Source: Aculops lycopersici | Lineage: Eukaryota > Arthropoda > Arachnida > Trombidiformes > Eriophyidae | NCBI GenBank assembly: GCA_015350385.1 | Contig: WNKI01000001.1 | Location: 3,312,895 to 3,376,894 of the forward strand | Reading direction: 5' to 3' | DNA length: 64,000 nucleotides | Shown: positions 40,701-53,359 of the stretch, in pieces | Layout: every line of letters starts with the position of its first letter | Position numbering within the stretch: the first letter of the stretch is position 1 | Made by a program: the position numbers and the translations under genes | The notes under the pieces: generated by a model | What the model was told of the DNA's origin: nothing | Seen by the model: only the letters and a program-made list of their open reading frames with translations | The model's database searches: none

Positions 40701-43700
40701 CAACTTACTAGCTTACGGACAAATCATGTACAACGCTCTCGTCGATGGTTGTGGTCGTCGGCTTGAGTTGCCGAACTAGGGAGGGATCGGACCTTATGAT
40801 GTAATAACTTATTGACCAGAGATCAAGTTGCAAACTCGAACTACTGTGTAGTTGAGGAGACCTTATGTTGCATAGTTAGGAGAAGAGGAGAACTACAGTT
40901 AAGACAGTAGAAGCAACTAGAAGTGCGAGTTCAACATCACCTATAATGAGCTTTTGGGCGTTGCGCGGTGGCTGAAAAGGCAGCGCCGAATCAACTGGAA
41001 ATAGAACTTGACTCGCCTTTTGGATTTAACTAAAAGCAAGCTTATCTGCATCGAAGCGGGTAAGCCCAGCAAAATACAGCTCAAAGAACACTAATCTAAT
41101 TTTCAGATTTGAGCAGAGGGGTAAATGTGCGAAACAACAACAGGCACATTGTTTTATCTCTCGACTGGCTAGCTAGATCGCAACACCTGGTCGCATTTCT
41201 TAAGCGCGCTTAAAGTCCACCCCTCGGTTGGCACAGGTAACATAGTTAAGAAGGATTCAAATTTGCTCATGTAAACGCAGAAGCGTTAGAACTTATTAGT
41301 TAGCTAGCTGGCCAACTCATCAAGGATTGTTTGGAGCACCACATTAGGGCCAAATTATCACGCAAGCGCTGAACTTCAACTAGCAACGTCAGTGATAGAA
41401 CAGAACACTTGTTGCCATTGTGTTTTCTTGTGGTCGGCTTAATTCTAACATGGTAAAATACAAAGCCTTAATTCTCTATGGCTGCTAATTATCTGATCAA
41501 CAGGCCAACTACATGGTCTTGGCTGCACGCGATAAATGAGGGAGCAAATTTTCACATCGCAAAGTTTGAATTCGCTGGTTAAATTTTCTTGAAAAAAGCT
41601 AGAGTCAGGCGACACAAAAAGTCGATGAGTTTAATTTAGAGCATCAGATGAAAAGATGGACATAAAGAAAATCTCTCAGATGGTTAGTGAAGTGGAACAA
41701 ATTGAGAGCATACACCATAGAGCCATGGATTTTGAACTCAACATCAGAAACAACTTGTCGTTCGGTTAGCAATCGCGTGCGCAACTTAAATCTTTTGTCT
41801 ACATTAGCGATGCTTGGTCCAAGTACCAATTGTTGTGAATCCAATCGTAACCAATTGGCGCTCGTTTGCTGTTGACCATCTTTTTTATCTCCCTCCTTCC
41901 TTCAATAGCTGACAATGTAAACTACAGTAGCAAGTGTACCGATTATTGATATCACACATCGCGCTTACCTGCAGCCAGGTAAGCGGAGGAGAAGAAGAAG
42001 AGTATTTTCAAGAAGAATCTTAAATCCTCGGACTGGCCAATTACGGCGTCGATATGATTGATGTGCACTCACTGGATCTGCTGTTGCCACTGTTACTGCC
42101 ACAATCTCCAATGGACGCGGAGTCAATCGATTGTAATTCTAATCAAATCACCTTGTTATGGCTGAGGTGACCATGAGGAGGAAAATTGTACCATTTGGCT
42201 GGCGCCGCTTTACTCGCGCCGAACTCGCGCCGAGGCTACTGATCGTGTTTGGGCACGCACAAAAGCAATTGACAATCAAAAGACTTAAGGCGAGGGGAGA
42301 GTCTAAAGAGAGCATCGGATTTTGACTAACTGCCAATTGAGATCGGACTTAAGTGAGTTGCTCTCTTGCTTGTGATCTCATTTTTTTTTGTTGCGGTTAG
42401 AAGTCTTTTTCTTTGAACAGGAGTTGAAATTATACCAACTAGAAGCAGAACTGTCAATAATCGTCAGACGAGAGTTTTGTATTGTCAGTAAAAATACTAT
42501 ATAGCGACGGTTTGACCGGTGGTCGGTGTAAATTCAGTTTCGTCATGACAACCATCGAGACTGGCGCGTAAGCGGGCCAACCAGGTAACCCGTCGGCACT
42601 GATTGGACATCGGCCCAACAGCAACGACGACAACTCACTAGACAAGAGTGAGTTGCGTGTATCTTTCTAATCAACACAGAAAAACGTCATCATCCATCTA
42701 TCCATTTGTCCGACTGACAACTTAGGAGAGACGACGAACTGATCACTGACTGCCTGTAGTAAGTAGTAGAGTTGTGTGGGTCACTAACTGAAAGTTTAAT
42801 CCACAAAGAATGATGAGGGAATTCTACACACTTTAATAGAATGGACAACTAGGATCAGGTTTCATCATATATTTCATCTGTGGTTAACTTTTTCTTCTCA
42901 GGTAAGCGGATGACATGCAAGCACAACGACCTGACTACGTGCGCCACCGTACTGCCTATCCATCGGCATTGTTTGTCCGCTTGGATTGATCGAATTAATG
43001 ATCCCTGAAGCGAGTCTGTGGTGTCGCTTTCCTTTTGCTCAAAAATAGATCATCATTGTTGCATGATAATGGCAACAACTGTAGGCTCATGTAACCACTA
43101 AGCTCTTGCTTATCTTCGACAAGCAGGTTAAATTTTTCTCTCTCGCTCACACTAAAGTAGCGGCAGCAGGTAAGTGGCAAGTTCATCATCGTCTGTCTTT
43201 CAAAAGGTTCCTGTCTGTTGCATTATTGCCACTGGTTAGCTACTCCAGTGCTTGCCAACGAGTCGCCGGTCATGCGACTTTGCTCTAAAGCTTCGGTGGA
43301 ACTTTAGTATTACAATTCCGATTTTCGTGCTAAAGAAGCAACCTCGTTTTTTCATTGTATGTGCCGCAACAGCACACGAGGTGGCAGCCTGCCGAGACAC
43401 AGCAGCCAGAACCATTTGTGGTTGCCATGTTTCTCTAGCCATAACTATGAATCAATCATATTACTGTTGCTGACCTATTACTTGGTTCCTAGTGTTACAC
43501 CACCACCACCTCCGACTCAGCCTCAGCCACCACCACTATCTCTAAGTTTAGCGACTTCGCCTTTCATCTAAATATATTTATATATATTCCAATTACATTA
43601 GCCAGAGCACTAAATCTGCAACTCTCTTTCTCTCGCTGAATGTCTACTAATGTTACTACTACTACTACTGCTACTTTCATGAGCTCTCGCTATGCAAGAT

Positions 43701-43909
43701 GATCCTCCTAGTCGCCGCTTGTTTGGTTGCTGTTGACCAATTGCAGCATCGTATCCAAATTCCAGGCTCAACCTGTCCACTGGTCTCAGGGTTGGCGAGT
43801 AGAATGAGAATCGGAATCAAGATCACTCGCAGGAGCGGCTACAGGCTTGCGGCGAGGGCAGCAGTTGCAGTGTACAGTCGCCGCGAGCTTGTTGCTCACT
43901 GGCGGCGGC

Positions 43910-43934
43910 CGCAGTTGCTTACGCAACTGCGTAA
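43910..43934. promoter_or_regulatory. Palindrome resembling a C/EBP or PAR-bZIP site
   Basis: CGCAGTTGC-TTAC-GCAACTGCG forms a 9-bp hairpin and overlaps TTACGCA-AC-TGCGTAA, two TTACGCA half-sites facing each other. TTRCGYAA is the usual C/EBP-type consensus; here two extra bases separate the halves, so binding is uncertain. Confidence 0.35.
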
Positions 43935-46746
43935 AGTTATTGAATAGAGCAGGGGGAAAAGTGATAGTCGGACTAGAATTGAGGCAGTTGTAAAAATAGA
44001 TTAGGTAACAAGTAACAACAGGTAACAGGTAATAGGTGGTAGCAGAAGCGGAGATTTGTTTGCAACAAAACTTTTTGCTACTATTGTTGGCTTGTCTCTG
44101 AATTGAAAATCCATTAGGCCTAAAGGCGAGACGAATGCAAGCAACAAGTGGAATTGCTGCCGGTCTAATCAATTGTGTGCCAGCGTCAATCTTCTTACGC
44201 AATCATCGCTGCCACTGCCACTGCTACCTGTTCACCAATCCAACTACCCATCTATCTATCTACTTACCAAACTACCTCTCTGCTCGCCGGGCTGCCTGCC
44301 TACCTATCTACTTAAGCCAACTAGCTGCTCACCTTTCGTCGGAAACTCTTGGCCTGAATGCAAAGCTTGCGCCTGTTGCTTGTGGTAATGACCAATCGAT
44401 ATCTCTTGACAGTTCATCAATTAGGATCATCAATTGGCTGTGGTGTGGTTCGGGTGGTCGCAAGTCTCTTTTGTGCTTGGTAGCGAGGAGCTCTTAGTGT
44501 GTTACATATTAACAAGTAGCAAGCTTGTCCCTCGGTTTAACCAACGCAACCGCAATACACCAACTAACCAATCGTTAACCATCTATCATCATTTGCGGCC
44601 AATTTGTGTTGCATAATCATCGACAACTTGCCTAACTCATCAGCGGCTGCTCGTCGTTTGCTCCAAGGTGGCCGCGTTTGCCGAGGCGCGGGATTTTTTC
44701 TTGTTATGAGCAAATTTGACGGCCACCAATGAGTAGGAATCTCTCGACCTCCTCAAGGTGGAGCGCTCATGGTTAGGCCAACGAGAAGGTCAGTCGAACA
44801 AAGAGGTTTTGCTTCTGTTCCCTGCCCCTGTGGCCATTTAGAAGCCTCTCAGCTGGTTGGTGGCGCGACCGGCGCTTGCTTGCATAGCCCAGGAAGACGA
44901 CGACTCAAAGGAAGCTACCGCGCTTTTGGACTCCAACATCCGCCGTAGTCGTCGGCATCGTTAGCAGAAGGAGAGAGAGAGAGAGAAAAAAAGAGGAGGC
45001 AAAGATGCCAACTAAACTCCCGGGCTCTCGATCTTATGCCTGATGGGCGGTCAACTAAACGGACAGAGTGAGATAGACAGACAGAGAGGGAGAGACTCGC
45101 ACAGGTAGACGGGCACCCAGTTCCAGCTGAGTGCGGTATTGGTTTTTTAGTCGAACATTTTTTTGGCCGCATAAGCAGGTGGGATTCGACGGTGCGCGGC
45201 GAAACTCTGTGCACAATCAGCGCGCGCAACAGGTGAGATATGGGAGAGGTAACCAAAATACACAAAATTGCACTGGGCGCACTCCAATTCGGTGATTGTT
45301 TCACGCAACTTGATTGGTTCACACGATCAAGTTGATGATGAAACAACTCGGTGAAATATTTCTACTACCAACTCAAACCTGAGCAGCGAGCGCAAACCAA
45401 ATAATTTATCAACTCTCTTCCTTTCATATCTCTCAGAGAGCATCCACCACCCGCTGTCCAGTGGGGAACCCGAACTTCCGGTGTCGTCATCGACACCGTC
45501 GTTGCTGCTGTCTCTATGGTTTCAGCTGCACTGGCGGCGTGAGAACTTCGCGCATGATATACAAAACAGTGATGCCTCTGTGATGTTTTGCAAGAACTCG
45601 CGAGGATACATGAGTTTGTTAGTGGAGCGGTGGTAGTGGTAGTAGAGATGCAACAGAGTAGCGTGAAATTGAACTGCAAAGTAGTCAGTTTGTGGCTGAC
45701 AACAGAACATAACGTGTTTGTCGTCGTCCTCGTAGCGGTAGTCGTTGTCGCACCATTATATTGACCGAGTGAGAGGTGAGCTCATTATATTGCCGCTACT
45801 ACTTGTCACCATTGAGCCCTCGGCAATTTAATTTGAGGTTCAGCGCAAAGTGAGCGACTGGCAAGCAGTAACCACAACAAACGAGATGAGTGCGCCCAAA
45901 ATTTCTAGTTTGTTCAAAAGAGGAGAGTAAATTTTGACGGGTCAATCATGAGCGACGACAAGATTGCCTCTGTGTGTCTTTTTTCAACGATTCTTGCTTT
46001 AGATAGAACAATTTTTGTTGAATTCTGCTCTTGTTCTCGCAGGTCGCCAGTCGCGGGTTCAGTTTGGCTCGGTTTAGTTTCGCTTGGAGCGAGGCGACAA
46101 AATGAACTCATCATCACTTGCGTTTAGTCAACTCGTCGCCGCGACGTCGACGACACCCACCAAACATGAACTAAGATGAGCGAGGTGAGATGGGAGCGTA
46201 TAAATTGAATAAAGGCGCCAAGCGTATCATTATCTCGTTACTCTCCTCGCTGGCTGATTACCTACGATGAAACTAGACCACTGCGAAGTGGTGGCCAGGT
46301 GCGAGCTCGGCTGAGTTTTGACTTGACTCGACTCAACCGGCCGGCCGCATTATAAATTTGCGTGCTCCTAACGCGTCTCAAAATATTACATAACTTCTCT
46401 CCCTTAATTTCTCTGCCTCAATCGCACCTACAACTTGTCAAGTTGCTCATTTCTCTTGAGCTGATTGGAGTCACTGTCATTGTCTTGAATCGCGTTAGTA
46501 GTTAGCGGGTGACTGTCAAGTGGGCGGAGTAGTGGGCTTTATACTGCTGTTGCTGCTGCCCCTAGCAACCAATTGGTCAGTTGTCCGATCGGCGGGTCAG
46601 CTGATAGTTAGTGCGAGCAGCAAAATGATTGCGATTGTCATATTAACCGTGAGAGCGGCGCACCACTTGCAACTGTATCATTATTAGATTATTACCACTA
46701 TCATAACAATGACACTCGGATGTCACCAAATGTGACACAATAATTG

Positions 46747-46779
46747 GGTTTGGCTCGATCATGTGAATTGAGCCAAACC
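46747..46779. repeat. 13-bp hairpin with 7-base loop
   Basis: GGTTTGGCTCGAT pairs with ATTGAGCCAAACC (one G-T wobble) around CATGTGA. It lies in the non-coding region upstream of eyg. Confidence 0.65.
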
Positions 46780-49371
46780 GAACGGCCTAAGCAAAAGCCG
46801 AAGCCAAGACGAATCGCATGACTCTCTGACTGGCCACAAGACACAAGCATTGAGTTCATTCAAGGAAAGTGGACAGCTGGGCGTTGCATTTTCATCCCAG
46901 GCGATCGTTGTCATAATAACTTGACATTCGCTCACTTGAACTAAACTGAAGGATCAATGAACAGGAGTCGAGAAGCTTGGGCGTCGTCGTCGTCTATTTG
47001 GTGAGCTTTAATTTTCTCTTAGGAGCCGCTGCGTTCTCCCCTAAACAACGCAACGGCTAAAATGTTGACAAGACCATCGACAAAACCAACTTCTCGTTAG
47101 TATTGTTAGAGGTGCCGCAAAGAAGAAAAAGTTGGACAGTCAACGAGAAAGGTGAACATGTCGCCTAAACACAATTGATTTCTATCAAAACACAACTGAT
47201 GGCTGAATTATCCTAGGAAAAACGAAAAGGAATTGAAACGATACGATACGACATGCTGCTGCTAAAATGGATTGTTGTTGTTGCGGTCGCTTGATTTGCA
47301 ATTGAATTGAAAGTTAACCTGCAACGTCGCAAACTGTGAGTAACACAATAGTGTTGTCGCCTCATATTAGCGCGTCATTTTGCCTCGGCCACCTGTGTGC
47401 TTTTCCGAACAGAGTGTGAGTGTGTGTATTTGTGTGACAAGTTGGGCGAAGTTGAGTCAAGTTCTTGGATGGATGATGGCGAGCACTCGGTAGAGCACCA
47501 GCTGACTAGCGATCCCATTCACTTTACCTGGATTTTTCCAACTTTAAGGCAGAACTCCAGCGGCGTTCAGGTAGAAGAATACGAAGACTCGTTTGCCAGT
47601 CGACCAGCATCAACGAGCGACGAGTTACTTTTACTCCTCACTTTGCGTCGTTGAATCGCGCGTTGAGCTACCAACGCTACTACTACTACTGCTACTGCCG
47701 CCGCCGCCGCCGCCATACTAATAAATGAAACTAAATTTAACAAATCTCTCGAATCAACAGGCTGCTACAAACCACTGACACGCCGCTTGTTGCTGGAAAA
47801 CCAACTAATTGACTTGAAAGCTACGCTGGCCCTATAACCGGCAAGCTTCCGTTTCCGCTCGCCTCCTCAATGAGAGAGACAGAGAAACACCAATTCACTG
47901 TTGCTCTTTATTTCTCTCATTGACAACGAAACCAAACTATCAATTGTCGTCGGTCGTTGTTTCCATTTACCAGTTTATAATTTAATAATGAGCATATATT
48001 TATTTTATTTTATTCTTTTGGTCGAGTAGCTCACCTGGAAGCCTGCTGCTCGTTGTGGAGCTTGGGCGTCGCCAGCTTGCCAAAGAGCTGAACATTTGTT
48101 CGTTCATTCACTCTACTCAGCTTGTGTTTACCTGTCCGCTTGTCGCAAACCAGATGCCAGGCAACAGCGACAGCGACATAGACAGCAAGTGGCTAGCGTT
48201 GCTGCTGCTGCTTCTAGGCTTAGAACTTTTCAAACAGTTGCTCATACACATGAGCAACATAATGAACTTCCTGTGGCCACCTTGCTCGCAACGAGATTCT
48301 AAATGATTTATCGATTTCTATAAATCTGAAAGGTAGATAAATAAATAGATAGACAGACGGGCAGACAAGAGATAGAGAGAATATAATGACTGCGACGAAT
48401 GCAAGCACCAATAAACCAGTAGACTGAAATCAGACGACGATTGTCAATTTTTGGCAATTAAAAGTTTTGTCGTCGTTTTCGTTGTAGTTTTGGATGTTGG
48501 ATGTTGGAGTCATTTTTCCTAACTTTTTCGAAAGCAAAACCACAAAAAGTATCTAAAGTGAGCTGCGCAACAGGCGCTCGATTGGGAAAGCAAATCGCGC
48601 ATGCTAACCATCGAGACGCGCAAATGGGCCCGCCGCAGCCAGTCTATTACCTTCTCGTTCTACGATGGCAATCAACTGACACAATCGCCGCCACCAATTC
48701 TATTCAACACAAAGTCAGATAGACGGACAGACTGACGGACAGATAGCAACTCGAGAGTCCAGGTAGCCAGCGAGCAGGAATGCGCCTGCGTGCTTGCGGG
48801 CGGGCAAGCAAATCGAGCGCGACCAGCCGAGTTGTGCGCATCACAACTTCACCTGCCCCTAACCTCGTATCGCGAGAATAGTGACTCGCGTATCGTATAT
48901 CGTCGGCTTCGACTTATCAGCTTCAATTTTAGCATGGTAACTGTTATTGGCTGCAAGTAGCAAAGTAGTTGATGGCTTCTCAATGTTCGCATCTCAGAGG
49001 CGAGCAAAGTTGCGCAGATTTGCAGGTTAGCTAGTTATAGTGGCAGCTCGTCGTGGTTGGTTTGTCTAGTGAGTGTGTTAGTTTGCTTTCCTGTGAGTTT
49101 GCAAATAATTGAGTGCATAGGTTAGCGGTAAGAAGAAGGTAGCAGCGAGGTTATCTAGCAAACTCATCGCACTTGTGAGATTCGCCGCCGCCGACGACGA
49201 CAACGAGTCGATTTGATTGTTTTTTTACCATTCAGTCTCATTAGGAAGAAATTTGAGTTAACTCGAAACAAATTTAAATTGACCACAAGAATTTCAATAA
49301 AGAAGCTACAACGTCATCAGCTTGAGTTGAAATAAGAACTAGAAAAATAGAAATAGGAATATTCAAGCAAC

Positions 49372-51738
49372 ATGTTGAATCACGAAGCTCTAGCGGCAGC
49401 CGCCGCTGCCTTCGCCAACCACCACCAACGACAGCAGATGCTGGCCGCAGCCGCCGCCGCTGTGGCCTCGACAAACGGAAGTTCTCCGGTTACATCGATT
49501 GCAAATCAGACACCAAGAGAGCAACAGCAGCCACCTGTGCCCATTTTGCCCCAACCCACTGCCACAGGAACTTCAGCAACCACAGCTAGTGGCACCGTAT
49601 TGTCTCAGCAGCAGCAGCAGCGCCCTCACCACTTACCCTCGATACAGGCGCAAGAGGCGATGGCTGCGGCGGCGGCCGCCCTGTGGCCTCAGCAATCGCA
49701 GCAACATCACATTGGCTGGCCAAATCATCCGCTTTGGGCTCAGCACTCACTGTTTAACCAGAACATGTTGCATCACCACAGCCAACAGCAAGCACCCGCG
49801 AACCAGAGTGGCCACCAGCAACAACATTCCACAAGTGTGGCAGCCGCCGCAGCCGCTATGGCGGCCCAACAGGTGGCCGCTGCCACCGCGGCCGCAGCAG
49901 CAGCGCCGGGCCTCCAACACAACCACAACCACCTCCACCATCAACACCACCAACACCAACCCTCACATCACCACCACCAGCACCAGCACCACCAGCACCA
50001 CCACCACTCCGCCTCGGTCATTGGAGGCTCGAAGCCAAAGGTGGCCACGCCGGTGGTTGTAAACAAGATCGAGCAATACAAGCGCGAGAATCCCACCATT
50101 TTTGCATGGGAAATCCGCGAGCGATTGATGCGCGAGCGAGTTTGTACTGACGGAACGGCGCCTTCCGTGTCGTCGATCAACCGGATCTTGCGCAATCGGG
50201 CGGCGGAAAGGGCGCAGGCCGAGTACGCGCGCAAATTGCTGCTAACCAGCCAGTCGGTGTTTAATTCAAGCCACCATTCGGTCGGACACCATAACCAACA
50301 TCATCCATCATCCCAAGCAAACACCTCAATTGCCAACCATCATCAACAAGTTGACGGAACGAGCCTAGCGGCGGCCACCAGCAAACTCGCCGCCAGTTTA
50401 CCTGGAACAAACCAATCGAATATAGCTAATCAGATGGCGGCCAATGGATTTGGCGGCGGCGGAGGAGGAGGCCAACAATTAAAGTCTATATTTGACATAA
50501 ACATGACAGCGGCGGCCGCGCTAGCCGAGTACCAGCAACAACATCAGGCCGCCATCTTGGCGGCGCAAAATTCAGCTCGCCAACATCTCAACACAAGTCA
50601 TCAGCATTTAAATTCTAACCCGAATTCAGATTCCAACCACAGCCACGAGCAGCGAGCAACAACAACAGGTGGCACCAATCAGCAGAGTCAAACTCAAACT
50701 CAACCACCACCTCCGCCACCAGCACCCTTAGCGACGGGAAACTTTTTTGCCCCTCCAACGCCAGCTCTGTTCCAACACCATCAAGCTCTACTCATGGCCT
50801 CGATGAGTCGCGAGAGGCAAGCGGCGGCCGCAGCGGCCGTCGCCGCAGCCTTCGACTCAAAGCTTCACAATCATCAGTTGGACCAGCAACAGGTAGACGA
50901 TGGTAATAATAATAACAATAATAATATTAATGATGACGGCATAAATGTTAATAACGTGTCGCAAAAGCTTGCGGTCGAGGTGAGCTCACCGGCAGCGGGA
51001 AGCAACTCGCCAAACTCGGCAAATGGAAACAATAACTCAATTAGCAGTAAGCTTCGCCACCGACGAGCCTCAATCGATTGCAAGGATCGTCGAGAGGCCA
51101 ATCTCCGTGAATCAGATAGCAACCATCATCAGAAGAGCAATTCGGCCGATAGGTACATGTCATCAATGAACAATATACCCGCCTTCGATAATCCAACTCT
51201 CGTTTCGCCTCGCTCGCCAGCAACCTCGTCGGCCTCATCTACAAGCTCAGCGTCGCCCTCTAGCATAAGCTCATCTCAAAACTCTTGCAATTCAATATCA
51301 AAATTTAGACGCAATAGAACCACATTTAATCATGAACAACTCCGTGTGCTCGAGCAAGAGTTCGAGAAAACCCATTACCCTTCGGTGGACACGAGAGAGA
51401 ATTTGGCCAAGCTGACAAATTTAAGCGAAGCTAGAGTGCAGGTTTGGTTCAGCAATCGGAGGGCAAAGTTTAGACGAGGCCAGGGACTTCCGCCCTACGC
51501 CTCTTCGGAAGGTGGACACGAGGCTAACCAGGGCGGCTATGCAACGCCCGATCACGATCGCGAGCAAGAGTACGACGACGAAGGAGACGAGCTAGATGTA
51601 AATGATTGCTCATCAGATGGCTGCTCAGTTATAGGGTCGGCCAATAACGAGCTCGATAACATTAACCACTCACCGGCGCTCCAAGAGCAACAGGTTTCCC
51701 CCGCCGCTGGGGCCGAGCAGCAGAGGACGCTGATTTGA
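49372..51738 (+). CDS. eyg: Eyegone-type Pax transcription factor (RED half-domain plus homeodomain)
   Basis: Nuclear DNA-binding regulator; in flies Eyg/Toe control eye and notum growth. The 788-residue protein has only the C-terminal RED half of the paired domain (about residues 220-290: [46 protein letters not shown]). The N-terminal PAI half is absent and replaced by Ala-, Gln- and His-rich sequence from the first ATG. A paired-class homeodomain follows (about 644-703) with [11 protein letters not shown], giving serine at position 50 as in Pax proteins. The RED-only layout and the RNRAAERA sequence after it identify Eyg/Toe rather than Pax6. Long Ala, His, Gln, Asn and Ser runs surround the domains, and the C-terminus is acidic. 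It is one exon in this window; a non-coding 5' exon is possible. The 16 kb upstream lacks genes. Confidence 0.92.
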   Translation: MLNHEALAAAAAAFANHHQRQQMLAAAAAAVASTNGSSPVTSIANQTPREQQQPPVPILPQPTATGTSATTASGTVLSQQQQQRPHHLPSIQAQEAMAAAAAALWPQQSQQHHIGWPNHPLWAQHSLFNQNMLHHHSQQQAPANQSGHQQQHSTSVAAAAAAMAAQQVAAATAAAAAAPGLQHNHNHLHHQHHQHQPSHHHHQHQHHQHHHHSASVIGGSKPKVATPVVVNKIEQYKRENPTIFAWEIRERLMRERVCTDGTAPSVSSINRILRNRAAERAQAEYARKLLLTSQSVFNSSHHSVGHHNQHHPSSQANTSIANHHQQVDGTSLAAATSKLAASLPGTNQSNIANQMAANGFGGGGGGGQQLKSIFDINMTAAAALAEYQQQHQAAILAAQNSARQHLNTSHQHLNSNPNSDSNHSHEQRATTTGGTNQQSQTQTQPPPPPPAPLATGNFFAPPTPALFQHHQALLMASMSRERQAAAAAAVAAAFDSKLHNHQLDQQQVDDGNNNNNNNINDDGINVNNVSQKLAVEVSSPAAGSNSPNSANGNNNSISSKLRHRRASIDCKDRREANLRESDSNHHQKSNSADRYMSSMNNIPAFDNPTLVSPRSPATSSASSTSSASPSSISSSQNSCNSISKFRRNRTTFNHEQLRVLEQEFEKTHYPSVDTRENLAKLTNLSEARVQVWFSNRRAKFRRGQGLPPYASSEGGHEANQGGYATPDHDREQEYDDEGDELDVNDCSSDGCSVIGSANNELDNINHSPALQEQQVSPAAGAEQQRTLI

Positions 51739-51952
51739 TACACTTACTATGATTTAACTTGAGATCATCACAATGTTCATTATTATTATTATTAATATTA
51801 TTATTATTATCATTGGTATTATATCAATTGAAATCTATCACATTTCATCAAACTAGTAGCGCAGAGAGAAACAAATGAAACCATAAACCAAAGATTGAAC
51901 TCAATTCATGTTCATTATCCCTGCGTTTCTTGTCCTGACTTATTCTTAAACA
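51739..51952. repeat. ATT-rich tract in the eyg 3' region
   Basis: TATTATTATTAATATTATT-type sequence at about 51779-51822, within the 214-bp convergent space between eyg (+) and the 468-residue gene (-). No canonical AATAAA was seen for either gene. Confidence 0.7.
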
Positions 51953-53359
51953 TTATGTTTTAGCCTTTTCTGCTTGTGGAACACTAGAGGGTGGCGATAT
52001 GCGAGCCAATAGTTTGTTCCAAACGTCCCTCAGTCCCCTTTCTTCTTTGGTGAGCTTCTCGTCGTTATCATCGGCGGCCTGTCCGTCGTGTTGATAGATG
52101 GGCAAAATATCATTGTATAATTTCGTCAGAGATTCAAAGATCTTGACCTCGGAGTTGTGAAAGTGTAACTCAAAGGATGAATAATTATTATTGAAGTGAT
52201 TCACAAGCAGGTGGACAATCTTGACTGCTTGCTCTTTGTCTTGTTGGCAACAGAAGTCGAGCATCTGAAACAGAAGCTCTAGTCTTTCTTTTTGGTGCGG
52301 CGATAATTGCGCTGACTTGAATTGATCCATAGCAAATCCAAATGTACCCTTCAAGATGTCATTGAAACAATTCTTGAGAATGTAATTCTTTAACTCAGGT
52401 GCGGACTTGGGAGACTTAAGACAAGAGTATATGTGCCAGATTAAAAAGTAACTCATATCTCCCTTAGGACATCCTTTGCAACTCGGTGCAATTGGTACCA
52501 CACCGTAGCTTCTAACGCTGTGAGTCGCGAGAGAGGGTTTCGCATCAGGATCCATCATTATATTCAACAACTCTAACAGTAGCTTTTCATCCGAATAATC
52601 TCTACTTGTCACTTTGAGCATCTTAAAATAGGTTTCTGTTTGGCATCTACACAACATTGGCGTTCCCTTGATCAGACTATCGTTAACCAGCAATCGATCA
52701 AATTGCATCCATGAAGTTATTATCAGGTCGGCCAGGAATATTTTAGCAAATTGGTAGGCAGCTGTGCAAAATTCTAACTCATCAATGTAGTCGTACTCTT
52801 GGTCCTCTGGTTGTTGTTCGATGAATAACAATTTGGCCGGCTGGTGGATGGCGAACATGATCTCGATGGCCCCTGTCCATATTGTGACTAAAGTGTGGAT
52901 TACTATAGATTCCTCGCATATCAGTGGTTTGCTCTTGTCTTCGGCATATATTCTTTCGTCGATATCAGATAGACGACCACAAATGATGAGGAGTTTTTGG
53001 AGTTTTTCAATAATACCCAGTGAATAGAGATAAAAGTATCTGTGTTTGGTGGAGGCAGTTATATCAGCCTCACTGATTAGTTTCAACACAGCCGATGTTT
53101 CCGACAGCAGCAAATTCAATTTGTCAACAATGATATCCTGAGCTTGATTGCAATCTATTTTCTGCTCCTCCTCACTCAAAGCCGACTGGTAAATTCTGGT
53201 ATAGTTAGCTCCAATCTGGAGGATAATACGTGTTATGGATTCTAATTTTTGGTTGAGCAAACTTTCGCCTTTCCTAACGTCAACATCAATAAGTTGATCA
53301 CTGTCCAGGTTTACTATTTTGACGGTCCATTTAGTGATACTATTGACGCATTTGGCCAT
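51953..53359 (-). CDS. Unrecognised helical 468-residue protein
   Basis: I do not recognise this family. The protein has ordinary composition (few low-complexity runs), no signal peptide or transmembrane segment, and reads as mostly helical, with Leu/Ile-rich heptad-like stretches (LLNQKLESITRIILQIG, QAQDIIVDKLNLLLSETSAVLKL, LELLFQMLDFCCQQ). A Cys cluster (CKGCPKGDMSYFLIWHIYSCLK, around residues 310-331) is the most distinctive segment. The tail is charged. The overall look is of an alpha-solenoid or scaffold subunit, nuclear or cytosolic. It is divergent from RPB7 with 309 bases between the starts, so it probably shares a housekeeping promoter. Uninterrupted frame and natural composition make it a real gene. 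Confidence 0.82.
   Translation of the reverse strand: MAKCVNSITKWTVKIVNLDSDQLIDVDVRKGESLLNQKLESITRIILQIGANYTRIYQSALSEEEQKIDCNQAQDIIVDKLNLLLSETSAVLKLISEADITASTKHRYFYLYSLGIIEKLQKLLIICGRLSDIDERIYAEDKSKPLICEESIVIHTLVTIWTGAIEIMFAIHQPAKLLFIEQQPEDQEYDYIDELEFCTAAYQFAKIFLADLIITSWMQFDRLLVNDSLIKGTPMLCRCQTETYFKMLKVTSRDYSDEKLLLELLNIMMDPDAKPSLATHSVRSYGVVPIAPSCKGCPKGDMSYFLIWHIYSCLKSPKSAPELKNYILKNCFNDILKGTFGFAMDQFKSAQLSPHQKERLELLFQMLDFCCQQDKEQAVKIVHLLVNHFNNNYSSFELHFHNSEVKIFESLTKLYNDILPIYQHDGQAADDNDEKLTKEERGLRDVWNKLLARISPPSSVPQAEKAKT

Larger units (their letters stand above)
33230..49371. other. Sixteen-kilobase gene-free region upstream of eyg
   Basis: No convincing coding gene. Open frames up to about 140 codons exist but overlap on both strands, lack domains or depend on non-ATG starts. 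Visible elements: five copies of CAACAAGTGG (33779, 34659, 37207, 38907, 44142), an inverted pair of that word at 34659-34700, a CT microsatellite at 37694, a bZIP-like palindrome at 43919 and a 13-bp hairpin at 46747. CAGGTAAG donor-like words (41976, 42899, 43167) could belong to leader introns. It most likely carries cis-regulatory sequence and untranslated exons of the Pax gene on its right. Confidence 0.6.

Noticed and set aside
42631..42655. 9-bp hairpin (CAACTCACT/AGTGAGTTG)
   Set aside because: Several 9-bp short-loop inverted repeats are expected by chance in 64 kb.
44915..45346. 143-codon minus-strand frame
   Set aside because: Contains a GA/CT repeat translated as Ser/Leu runs; no conserved segment.
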